Shown here in pieces: positions 1 to 7,700 of a DNA stretch of 15,092 nt. This stretch comes from an uncultured Erysipelotrichaceae bacterium (GTDB lineage: Bacteria; Bacillota_I; Bacilli_A; RF39; UBA660). The stretch lies in contig CACZSX010000033.1 of NCBI GenBank assembly GCA_902783915.1, forward strand, positions 1 to 15,092, written 5' to 3'. The notes under the pieces were generated by a model, which saw nothing but the letters and a program-made list of their open reading frames with translations, had not been told where the DNA came from and did not search any database. The number at the start of each line of letters is the position of its first letter. Within the stretch, counting starts at the first letter, position 1. Made by a program: the position numbers and the translations under genes.

Positions 1-933
1 AATATTGATGAAATAAATAAGAAATTAAAAGATATAATGTCTAGAATAAGAATTCTAAATTTAGAGGATGTACTTTTTGAACTTAGAACTATACTTGAAT
101 ATACAGATTCTATTTTTACTGATTTTGAAAGAGAAAAGATTGCAAGAAAGGAATATGAAGAATCAGTTACTATATTTAAATCTAAGATAAAGAAAATAAA
201 TGAAGTAATGAATAAACTATATGGTAAGGTAGTTGATTCAAAATATAATTATAAGTTATCAGAAAACCAATTAAAGGCATTGGATGATTTATCAAATGAA
301 TTAGTAATGTTAGATGAGGATTTTGATAAATTAATTGATGCAACTAGAACAATAAGTTTTCCTTATACAAGACTTAATAAGGAATTAGAAATATTAATAC
401 TTAAACTAGCTAAAGTAGAAGAAAAACTAGATACTTATATGCAATCAATAGGAAGTATGCAAGAAGATGAAAAAAGGGCAAGAGAGCAACTTGAAGATAT
501 GTCGGCATTACTTGAATCAAGTAAATCTAAAATAAGAGAATATAAGTTACCATTAATACCAGATAATTATTTTGTTGAATTAAAAGAAGCAATGGAAGCA
601 GTAAGAGAAGTAAATAAAGAATTAGATAGAAAGCCAATTAATATTGATGTATTAAATACAAGAGTAGATACTGCAAGGGATTTAATATTTAAACTTAATA
701 ATACAAGTAATGAGCTTGTTAAGTCAGCTATGTTGGCAGAACAAGTAATTGTATATGGAAATAGATATAGAACAAAAAAACAATATGTTAATGAAGGTTT
801 AAATAAAGCAGAAGTATTATTTTTAAGAGGAGATTATAAAAAAGCAGTAGAACTCACTTTAAACACAATAGATATGGTTGAACCTGGTATATATAAAAAG
901 TTATCTAATTTATATGAAAAAAATTCTAAATAA
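1..933 (+). CDS. ezrA: Septation ring formation regulator EzrA, C-terminal part (5' end outside window)
   Basis: The reading frame is open from base 1, so the gene is truncated at its 5' end; the first internal ATG at 37 is not the true start. About 310 residues of a family usually near 560-570 aa are visible; the N-terminal membrane anchor is missing from view. The sequence is almost all charged helical heptads (coiled coil). It ends with a characteristic EzrA C-terminal segment (MLAEQVIVYGNRYR, then KAEVLFLRGDYKKAVELTL and a final VEPGIYKKL). Known role of the family: a spectrin-like membrane-tethered protein at midcell that restrains FtsZ ring formation and links division with wall synthesis in Firmicutes. 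The stop codon lies in the loop of the gene's own terminator hairpin. The gene argues for a Bacilli host with an FtsZ divisome. Identification is from sequence pattern and is strong. Confidence 0.9.
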   Translation, partial: NIDEINKKLKDIMSRIRILNLEDVLFELRTILEYTDSIFTDFEREKIARKEYEESVTIFKSKIKKINEVMNKLYGKVVDSKYNYKLSENQLKALDDLSNELVMLDEDFDKLIDATRTISFPYTRLNKELEILILKLAKVEEKLDTYMQSIGSMQEDEKRAREQLEDMSALLESSKSKIREYKLPLIPDNYFVELKEAMEAVREVNKELDRKPINIDVLNTRVDTARDLIFKLNNTSNELVKSAMLAEQVIVYGNRYRTKKQYVNEGLNKAEVLFLRGDYKKAVELTLNTIDMVEPGIYKKLSNLYEKNSK

Positions 934-944
934 GAATTTTTTTT
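917..944 (+). terminator. Intrinsic terminator of ezrA
   Basis: An 11-bp inverted repeat (917-927 with 933-943, core AATTCT/AGAATT) encloses a 5-nt loop (928-932) and ends in a run of eight T. The TAA stop codon of ezrA (931-933) sits in the loop and the first stem base, so the hairpin overlaps the coding end. Confidence 0.8.
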
Positions 945-956
945 ATTATCTATTAA

Positions 957-962
957 TATAAT
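957..962 (+). promoter_or_regulatory. Candidate -10 box for the gene at 977
   Basis: A perfect TATAAT lies 14 nt before the ATG at 977 and just before the GGTGG ribosome site. No good -35 exists: the -35 position falls in the T-run of the ezrA terminator. In such AT-rich DNA a lone hexamer is weak evidence. The same spacing recurs upstream of several other genes in the window. Confidence 0.3.
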
Positions 963-976
963 TTATTGGTGGTAAT

Positions 977-1798
977 ATGAATGAAACTTTTAAATATATT
1001 GGAATAAGTATTTTATTTATTATAAGTTTAATATATACAAATCATATTAGTAATGTAGTAAAAAGTAGAGATCCAATTATGATAAAAATAAATGAAGTTT
1101 CTAATAACATAAAAGTAGATAGTGTAAATGCAGTGCTAAATGATGATGAAATAATACCTGGAAAATCCGGATGTGATATAGATATCAATAAGAGTTATGA
1201 AAATATGAAAAAAGTAAATGAATATACTGAGAAGATGCTTAAATATAAAGATTTAATACCTGAAATAACTATAACAAATATATATAATAAATATATATCA
1301 AGTGGCAATAGATTTAATAGAAATGTATCAATTGTAGTTTACATAAAAGATGATATTGAAAAGTTAAATAAAATAGATGATATAAAATTAAATGTATTTT
1401 TAGATGGTAATATGTTTAATAATGGAAAAATAGATATATCTAATAATAAAAAAATATATAATGGTGGAATAGATGGTGATTATGATGATACTACTATTGA
1501 ATGGGTTAATGATGTAATAAGTGATTATAATAATCCAGTATATTGTTTAAATATAGATAAAAATGATAATAATTTATTAATATGTGCAAGAAATAGAATG
1601 CATACTATAAGTCCTAAAATAATGGGTAATAATATCTTAAAGTTAAAGAGTAATATTGATAATGGAAGTATAATTTATTTTGATGAAAATAATATTGGTA
1701 AAATAAATATTGTAAGTGACTATATATTAAAGAAAGGTTATAATATTGTTTATCTAGATGAACTATTAAATGAAAATATATGTAATAAATTAATGTAA
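977..1798 (+). CDS. Membrane-anchored protein of unknown function, possible inactive polysaccharide-deacetylase-like fold
   Basis: 273 aa. One N-terminal hydrophobic segment (about residues 5-22) followed by a soluble, presumably extracellular, Asn/Asp/Lys-rich domain; no lipobox. The ATG is preceded by TTGGTGG (966-972). Not recognised with certainty. The motif around residues 58-78 (EIIPGKSGCDIDINKSYENM) precedes a region (115-265) whose order of strands and helices resembles NodB-type polysaccharide deacetylases. That region includes a terminal GSIIYF...ILKKGYNIVYLDELL segment (230-264), like the C-terminal strand and helix of that fold. The Asp-Asp and His-x3-His metal-binding motifs of active deacetylases are not visible, so if the fold is right the protein is probably catalytically dead or a wall-binding relative. 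Two Cys (190 and 203) might form a disulfide outside the cell. It lies between ezrA and the sugar-phosphate mutase, with a terminator on either side. Confidence 0.7.
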   Translation: MNETFKYIGISILFIISLIYTNHISNVVKSRDPIMIKINEVSNNIKVDSVNAVLNDDEIIPGKSGCDIDINKSYENMKKVNEYTEKMLKYKDLIPEITITNIYNKYISSGNRFNRNVSIVVYIKDDIEKLNKIDDIKLNVFLDGNMFNNGKIDISNNKKIYNGGIDGDYDDTTIEWVNDVISDYNNPVYCLNIDKNDNNLLICARNRMHTISPKIMGNNILKLKSNIDNGSIIYFDENNIGKINIVSDYILKKGYNIVYLDELLNENICNKLM

Positions 1799-1823
1799 AT
1801 ATATGTAATTATTTACATTTTTT
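1793..1823 (+). terminator. Intrinsic terminator after the 977-1798 gene
   Basis: A perfect 8-bp repeat ATGTAAAT (1793-1800) / ATTTACAT (1811-1818) surrounds a 10-nt loop and is followed by T's to 1823. The stem is weak in G+C. The TAA stop (1796-1798) lies in the 5' arm. Confidence 0.6.
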
Positions 1824-1836
1824 AATTGTTATATTG

Positions 1837-1842
1837 TATAAT
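1837..1842 (+). promoter_or_regulatory. Candidate -10 box for the mutase gene
   Basis: TATAAT lies 15 nt before the ATG at 1858 and seven bases before the GGTGAT ribosome site (1849-1854). TTTACA at 1812-1817, inside the preceding terminator, is a possible -35 but at a long 19-nt spacing. Confidence 0.35.
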
Positions 1843-1857
1843 TAAAATGGTGATAGT

Positions 1858-3228
1858 ATGAAAGTAATTAGAAATATTAATAAGAATATATTTAGAGAAT
1901 ATGATATTAGGGGAGTATATCCAACTGATATTGATGAAGATGTAAGTTATACAATAGGTAAAGCATATGGTACTTATATAAAGAAACTAGGAGAAAATAT
2001 GTGTTTGGTTGGTCATGATAATAGACTTAGTTCAAATACTATTAATCATGCTCTTACAGAAGGTATATTAAGCACTGGTGTAGATGTAATAGATTTAGGT
2101 CTTATTACAACACCTATGCTTTATTATGCAAGAATGTTAAAGAAGATAAATGCTGGTATAATGGTTACTGCTAGTCATAATCCTAAAGACGATAATGGCT
2201 TTAAATTTTCTTTTAATGAAGTGGGTAATGCAAAAGGAGAAGAAATATACAAATTTAGGGATTTTGTAATAAATAATGCTTTTGATGAAGGGAAAGGTAC
2301 TTTATATAGATATAATATACTAGAAGAATATTATAATTTAATTGAAAATAATATTCATTTTGGTAATAAAAGATTAAAAGTTGTACTAGATTGTGGGAAT
2401 GGTACTACATCTGTATTTGCAAGAGAATTATATAGCAAATGCCCAATAGACTTGGTTATGTTATATGATGAATCTGATGGCAATTTTCCTAATCACCATC
2501 CGGATCCAATAGTAGAAGAAAATGTAAAAGATTTAAGAAAAAAAGTAATAGAAGAAAAAGCAGATGTTGGTATTGCATTTGATGGAGATGGTGATAGAGC
2601 TGGATTTATATATGAAAATGGCGAAATGATGACATCGGATTTTTATGCAATTGTTATACTTAGAGAACTGTTAAAAAATAGTTCTAATAAACATGCATTA
2701 TATGACATAAAATGTTCAAAAATAGTAAAAGATGAAATATTAAAATTAGGTGGTATACCTCATGAAAATAGAACAGGAGCATCTTATATGATGGATACTG
2801 TAATGAAAGATAATATATTATTTGGTATAGAATATTCTGGACATATATATTACAATAATGATTTTCCACCTATAACTAGTGGTTTATATGCAGGGTTAAA
2901 ATTATTAGAAATAATGTCTAATAGTGATAAAAAATTATCAGAAATGACAAAGGGAGTAAATAAGTATTATTCTACACCAGAACTTAAATTTTTATTTACA
3001 GATGATACTAAACATTTAGTAATAGAAGAAGTAGAAAAGTATTGTAATTTAAAGGGATATAATATGTCTTTAATTGATGGCATTAAAGTATATTTTGATG
3101 ATGGATGGGCACTTGTGAGATGTTCAAATACAGGCCCAAATGTTACAGCAAGATTTGAAGCAAGTAGTGAAAAAAGATTAGAAGAAATAAAAAATGAATT
3201 TTTAAGTATAGTAGAAAAAAAGAACTAA
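1858..3228 (+). CDS. Phosphomannomutase/phosphoglucomutase (alpha-D-phosphohexomutase family)
   Basis: 456 aa, full length for the bacterial PMM/PGM (AlgC/ManB-type) group. Interconverts hexose 1- and 6-phosphates through a phosphoserine and a bisphosphate intermediate, supplying sugar-nucleotide precursors for glycolipids or surface polysaccharides. All four family signatures are visible: FREYDIRG at 12-19; the phosphoserine loop TASHNP at 104-109 (Ser106); the Mg-binding DGDGDR at 242-247; the sugar-specificity loop GIEYSGH at 323-329; and the C-terminal phosphate-binding loop RCSNTGPNVTARFEA at 421-435. The E-x-S-G-H loop fits the PMM/PGM group rather than phosphoglucosamine mutase GlmM. 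Substrate preference between mannose and glucose cannot be read from the sequence. The ATG follows GGTGAT (1849-1854). The 3' end overlaps the convergent minus-strand gene by 4 bases inside a shared terminator. Confidence 0.92.
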   Translation: MKVIRNINKNIFREYDIRGVYPTDIDEDVSYTIGKAYGTYIKKLGENMCLVGHDNRLSSNTINHALTEGILSTGVDVIDLGLITTPMLYYARMLKKINAGIMVTASHNPKDDNGFKFSFNEVGNAKGEEIYKFRDFVINNAFDEGKGTLYRYNILEEYYNLIENNIHFGNKRLKVVLDCGNGTTSVFARELYSKCPIDLVMLYDESDGNFPNHHPDPIVEENVKDLRKKVIEEKADVGIAFDGDGDRAGFIYENGEMMTSDFYAIVILRELLKNSSNKHALYDIKCSKIVKDEILKLGGIPHENRTGASYMMDTVMKDNILFGIEYSGHIYYNNDFPPITSGLYAGLKLLEIMSNSDKKLSEMTKGVNKYYSTPELKFLFTDDTKHLVIEEVEKYCNLKGYNMSLIDGIKVYFDDGWALVRCSNTGPNVTARFEASSEKRLEEIKNEFLSIVEKKN

Positions 3229-3240
3229 ATGTTCTTTTTA
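3215..3240. terminator. Bidirectional terminator shared by convergent genes
   Basis: Perfect 9-bp stem AAAAAGAAC (3217-3225) / GTTCTTTTT (3231-3239) with loop TAAAT. The A-tract on one side and the T-tract on the other provide a U-run in both directions. The TAA of the mutase (3226-3228) and the TAG of the minus-strand gene (3227-3225) both fall at the loop. Confidence 0.85.
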
Positions 3241-3578
3241 TTTATTCCTAACATGCTTCCTATTATAGTAATTATTATAAGTATAATGTATCCAACAAGT
3301 GTAGTTATAGTAAATTTACTTTTAAACAATAGATTTAATAAAAGAAATATTATTATTAGTATTAAACTGGCTTCTAAACCATTTAACCATCCTTTTTTAT
3401 TTGACTTTTTTCCTACTAAAAATCCATCTATAAAGAATGTTAATAATAATCCAATAATTCTAATAATTTTAAATATATTATATGGAATTAAACCAATATA
3501 ATTAAATATAGTAATTATAAATGTAAATAAAAGAAATCCTACTAAAGAATAAAGTGTTGGTTTTATAAACTTTTTCAT
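3225..3578 (-). CDS. TIGR04086-type small integral membrane protein
   Basis: 117 aa with four predicted membrane segments (about 9-29, 35-56, 67-86, 92-112). A conserved-looking turn, DGFLVGKKSNKKGWLNGL (51-68), separates the second and third. This arrangement and motif match the TIGR04086/YrzE-like family of Firmicutes membrane proteins, whose function is unknown. The start is well supported: on the minus strand AGGAGG stands 5 nt before the ATG at 3578. A TATTAT (3599-3594 on the minus strand) lies 15 nt upstream of the start. It is the only minus-strand gene in the window, transcribed divergently from the DUF421 gene and convergently with the mutase. Confidence 0.85.
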   Translation of the reverse strand: MKKFIKPTLYSLVGFLLFTFIITIFNYIGLIPYNIFKIIRIIGLLLTFFIDGFLVGKKSNKKGWLNGLEASLILIIIFLLLNLLFKSKFTITTLVGYIILIIITIIGSMLGINKKNI

Positions 3579-3650
3579 AATTCCTCCTAAAATATAATAT
3601 TAAATTGAATAATAAAATATGTATATGTTCATAATTAAATAGGTGATATT

Positions 3651-4247
3651 ATGAATTTATATATAATTATTTTTAGAACATTTTTTTACTATATTTTATT
3701 TTTATTATTATTTAGAATAATGGGTAAAAGAGAAATAGGAGAATTAGGTGTTAATGACTTATTAGTATCTGTTTTATTTGCTCAGTTTGCATCACTTGCA
3801 ATAGAAAATTACAAAGATCCATTATTGCAAACATTATTACCCATTATTATAATTGTATTATTAGAAGTAGTAGTGTCATTTTTATCTTTAAAAAGTATAA
3901 AATTTAGAACGCTGGTAGATTTTAGTCCTTCTGTAATAATAAGAAATGGAAATATTAATTTTAAGGAAATGGAAAAACAAAGATATAGTATTGAAGATTT
4001 ATTAACGCAAATAAGAGATAAGGGTATTAAATCATTGGATGAAATAGAATATGCAATATTAGAAAATAATGGTAAATTATCTGTATTTTTATTTGATAAT
4101 AAAAATATATATCCAATGCCACTTATATTAGATGGTAAAATACAATATGATACATTAAATAGTTTAGATAAAAAAGAAGAATGGTTATATAAGATTTTAA
4201 AACAAGAAAAAGTAGAGTTAAAAAAATGTATTTTATGCTTTTTATAA
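3651..4247 (+). CDS. DUF421 domain membrane protein (YetF/YrbG family)
   Basis: 198 aa. Three hydrophobic segments (about 4-22, 35-51, 59-79) are followed by a cytoplasmic domain (about 85-150). It carries the family hallmarks: RIMGKREIGELGVNDLL (22-38) across the first loop, then P-S-V-I-I-R-N-G (93-100) and the LLTQIRDKGIKSLDEIEYAILENNGKLSVF region (117-146). Members include B. subtilis YetF and its paralogues, linked with the cell envelope and sporulation; the biochemical function is not established. The ATG is preceded by AGGTGAT (3641-3647). The tail after residue 150 is short and ends with a Cys pair (C194, C196). No clear terminator follows; the 78 bases to the next gene contain only an A+T hairpin. 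Confidence 0.88.
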   Translation: MNLYIIIFRTFFYYILFLLLFRIMGKREIGELGVNDLLVSVLFAQFASLAIENYKDPLLQTLLPIIIIVLLEVVVSFLSLKSIKFRTLVDFSPSVIIRNGNINFKEMEKQRYSIEDLLTQIRDKGIKSLDEIEYAILENNGKLSVFLFDNKNIYPMPLILDGKIQYDTLNSLDKKEEWLYKILKQEKVELKKCILCFL

Positions 4248-4298
4248 AAATAATAAATGTTTTATTATAAAAAAAGATTTATAGTAAATATATTTGTA

Positions 4299-4307
4299 TG
4301 ATATAAT
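4299..4307 (+). promoter_or_regulatory. Extended -10 promoter for the DUF1292-like gene
   Basis: TGATATAAT (extended -10: TG, one base, perfect TATAAT at 4302-4307). Only a poor -35 candidate (TTATAG, 4279-4284) lies at 17-nt spacing, as is common for extended -10 promoters. The GAGGTGAT ribosome site (4315-4322) follows almost at once, giving a predicted leader of about a dozen bases. Confidence 0.5.
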
Positions 4308-4325
4308 TATCTTCGAGGTGATAAT

Positions 4326-4712
4326 ATGGATAATGGAAATAATTTAGTTAAAGTAGTAGGAGACGATGGTAAAGAATATAATCTTCTTATATTAAAAGAA
4401 TTTAATTATAAAAAAAAGAAATATGCAATATTAACAGAAATAGATAGTGATTGTCATTGTATGGAAGGTGAAGAATGTACATGTGAAGATGATTGCCATT
4501 GCAAAGAAGATGGTGAATGTACATGCGGTGATGATTGCCATTGCAAAGAAGATGGATGCAATTGTGGAGATGATTGCCATTGCGATGATGAATCAGTATT
4601 TATTTTAGAAATTAGTAAAGATAAAGATGGTAATGAGATATTTAAGTCTATTGATGATGAAAAAATATTTAATGAAATTGTAGAAAAAGCAGATGAAATA
4701 ATAGGAGATTAA
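4326..4712 (+). CDS. DUF1292-like protein with a Cys/His-rich tandem-repeat insert
   Basis: 128 aa, acidic. The N-terminal part (residues 8-40, VKVVGDDGKEYNLLILKEF then YAILTEID) and the C-terminal part (90-127, FILEISKDKDGNEIFKSIDDEKIFNEIVEKADEI) together look like a DUF1292 (YrzB-type) small protein of unknown function. The normally short acidic linker in its middle is replaced by about 46 residues (42-87) made of DCHC and C-T-C/C-N-C units. These hold 14 Cys and 4 His spaced as C-x-C pairs. Such density is typical of metal-thiolate (metallothionein-like) binding; that function is inference. The start is set by GAGGTGAT four bases upstream. It has its own extended -10 promoter and its own terminator, so it is a single-gene unit just upstream of the T7SS cassette; no functional link is shown. 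Confidence 0.8.
   Translation: MDNGNNLVKVVGDDGKEYNLLILKEFNYKKKKYAILTEIDSDCHCMEGEECTCEDDCHCKEDGECTCGDDCHCKEDGCNCGDDCHCDDESVFILEISKDKDGNEIFKSIDDEKIFNEIVEKADEIIGD
4449..4586 (+). repeat. In-gene tandem repeats encoding DCHC...CxC units
   Basis: The 26-base word starting GATGATTGCCATTGCAAAGA occurs identically at 4488-4513 and 4530-4555 (period 42). Its first half recurs at 4569-4583 (period 39), and a diverged copy lies at 4446-4460. All periods are multiples of three, so copy number can change without shifting the frame. G+C is locally higher than in the surroundings because of the TGC/TGT/GAT codons. Confidence 0.85.
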
Positions 4713-4728
4713 AAATCTTCTTTTTTTT
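4703..4728 (+). terminator. Intrinsic terminator after the DUF1292-like gene
   Basis: Stem AGGAGATT (4703-4710) / AATCTTCT (4714-4721) with one G-T wobble and a 3-nt loop, then a T-run to 4728. The stop codon TAA (4710-4712) begins at the loop. It separates this gene from essC. Confidence 0.75.
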
Positions 4729-4758
4729 AAAAATTGTATTTAAATAATTTGATTTATG

Positions 4759-4767
4759 TGTTAAAAT
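4759..4767 (+). promoter_or_regulatory. Candidate extended -10 promoter for the T7SS operon
   Basis: TGTTAAAAT (TG, one base, then TAAAAT at 4762-4767) lies 31 nt upstream of the essC ATG. No strong -35 is present; TTTAAA near 4739-4744 is a weak candidate. The site lies between the upstream terminator and the AGGTGGTGG ribosome site (4787-4795), which is where the operon promoter must be unless there is readthrough. Confidence 0.4.
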
Positions 4768-4798
4768 TATAGTAGATTAGAATAATAGGTGGTGGCAT

Positions 4799-7700
4799 AT
4801 GAAAGTTTCTGTAATTAAGAATGATAGCATAATTAATTTCGTTTTACCGCCTCAAGTACATGGTAATTATTGGATTACTGATAAAGCAAAGGATGGCAAA
4901 GATAGAAACTTTATAAATGTGGTAGAAAATAATGGTAACTGGCAGATGCTTAGTAACTATGAGGTTACTATTTTTGATAATGGGGAAGAAAAAGAATCTG
5001 TAGATTTAGAATTAAGAAAGTTTTATCTGTTGAAAGTAAATAGAGAAGAAGATGCCCTAGTATATTGTTCTGATGTATATAGCTCTAAAACAGCACAATT
5101 AACTGTTAAAACTAATGCAGAAATGATTATAGGTAGTAAAGATACATGTCAAATTCAATATATGAATCCTTATGTTGAAGAAGAACACGCTAGATTGATA
5201 TATAAAGATAATGTATGGCATATAAGTGCTTTATCTAATACTAAGAATGTATATGTAAATAGTAAAAAAGTAATAAATAAGAAACTTGATAATGGCGATG
5301 TGATTTTTATCATGGGTCTTAAAATTATTGTAATAAAAAATAATATAATAGTTGATAATATTGATAGAATAAAAGTGGATAGTAATTTGTTTACTCAATC
5401 AAAATATCCAAATCAAAATGTTAAAGAATTTGAAGAAACTGATGAAGAAATAACAATGTATAAAGATTCAGATTATTTCTTTAAAGCACCTAGATTTAGA
5501 AATAACCCAGATAAAATAGTTATGCAGATAGATTCTCCACCTGCAAAGCAGGAAGAAGATAAAACCCCATTATTGTTTTCAATAGGTCCTATGCTTACTA
5601 TGGGTATGACTTCTGCAGTAAGTGCTTTTACTGCAATAAATAGTGTGGTAACAAACCATAGGCCAATTAAAGAAGCATTACCTTCAATAATAATGGCTGT
5701 TGCTATGTTGTGTACAATGTTACTATGGCCACTACTAAATAAGGTATATAGAAAAAAGCAATATAAAGCACAAGAAAAAACAAGGGTTAACAAATATACA
5801 GAATATATTGAACAAAAAAGAAATTATATAAAGAATGTAATGCAAGTTCAAACTAATGCATTAATAGAAAGTTTCCCTGATTCTGATGAAATTAAAAAGA
5901 CAATTTTGTTTAGAAAAACTAATTTATGGGAAAGAGAAAAAGATCAAGATGATTTTTTAAGAGTAAGAGTCGGTACTGGTACTGAACCCGTAAATATAGA
6001 TATTAGATATCCAGAAGATCATTTCTCATTGAATGTTGATGATTTAAAACAAGTAACTAACAAATTAGTATCTGATTCTAAGGATTTAGAAAATGTTCCA
6101 ATAACGGTATCTTTTGTAGATAAATATATATCTGCATTAGTAGGTGAATCACCAGTTATAGAGAAAGTATCATATGGAATAATATTACAACTTATGGCTT
6201 ACTTTAGTTATGATGATTTGAAATTAGTATTCTTTACAAATGAAGAGAAAGCTCATTTTTGGGAATTTGCTAAAGTTTTACCACATTGTTTTAATGATGA
6301 TAAATCAGTTAGATATTTTGCTGAAACAGTAGATGATATGAAACAAGTATCTAGTGCTTTAGAAGCAGAATTCCAAGCAAGAGCATTTAATGAGAAGGAT
6401 TCTTCTCATAAAGATGCTAATTATAAATCATACAAACCATATTATTTTATAATTACAGATGATTTTAAAAATGCTAGAGATATAGAAATAGTAAAAAATG
6501 TATTAGATCAAAAAACAAATTATGGTTTTACATTACTTATATTGAATGATAAATTAACTAATTTACCTAATGAATGTATGAATTTTATATCTATTGGTCA
6601 TAACAATAGAGGTGTAATTTTTGAAGATGAACTAGTAACTAATAAGCAAAAGAAATTTATTGCTGATTATGATGAAACATTAGATTTAACTGAATGTGCT
6701 ATTAAATTAGCAAATATTCCTATTGATACAGTAAAAGATGAAGTATCATTCCCAAAATCTATTTCATTCTTAGAAATGTATAATGTAGGAAAAGTAGAGC
6801 AATTAAATTCATTTAATAGATGGCAAATAAATCAACCTATAAATAGTTTACAAGCTCCTCTTGGTATTGATAAACAAGGTAATATATTTAAATTAGATTT
6901 ACATGAAAAATTTCATGGACCACATGGTCTTATAGCAGGTATGACAGGTAGTGGTAAATCTGAACTTATAATTACGTATATATTATCACTTGCAGTGAAT
7001 TATCACCCTTATGAAGTTTCATTTATAATAATAGACTATAAAGGTGGTGGAGTTGCTCTTGCATTTGAAAATAAAGAAACAGGTAGAAAATTACCCCATA
7101 TAGCAGGAACAATTACAAACTTAGATACTGCTGAAATGAATAGAGCATTAACATCTATAGAAAGTGAATTAAGAAGGAGACAAAAAGCATTTAATAAAGC
7201 TAGAGACTTATCAAATGAAAGTACAATAGATATATATAAATATCAAAAATTATATAGAAGTGGAGTTGTAACTGAACCTATATCACACTTATTTATAATT
7301 TGCGATGAATTTGCCGAATTAAAAACTCAACAACCGGAATTTATGGATCAATTAATAAGTACAGCACGTATTGGTCGAAGTTTAGGAGTACACTTAATTC
7401 TTGCCACACAAAAACCATCAGGTGTTGTAAATGATCAAATTTGGAGTAACAGTAGATTTAGAATATGCTTAAAAGTTCAAGAAAAAGAAGATAGTATGGA
7501 TATGATTAAATCTCCTGAAGCAGCTATGCTTAAGAATGTTGGTAGATTCTATCTACAAGTAGGTTATAATGAATTCTTTGCTCAAGGTTTAGCAGCATGG
7601 AGTGGAGCTCCATATATCCCTACTGATAAACCAAAGAAAAAAGTGGATAATTCTATTAATTTTATTGATAATATAGGTTATGCTTATAAAAATGTAGATG

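Noticed and set aside
3229..3501. Plus-strand open frame of 90 codons
   Set aside because: It lies antisense to the TIGR04086-like gene, which has a strong ribosome site and membrane topology; the plus frame has no start signals.
4248..4325. Hairpin of only A and T after the DUF421 gene
   Set aside because: It is followed by A's rather than T's on the plus strand, and the stem is too weak to call a terminator.
5473..5793. Minus-strand hydrophobic open frame inside essC
   Set aside because: Antisense shadow of the EssC membrane segments, without a start signal.
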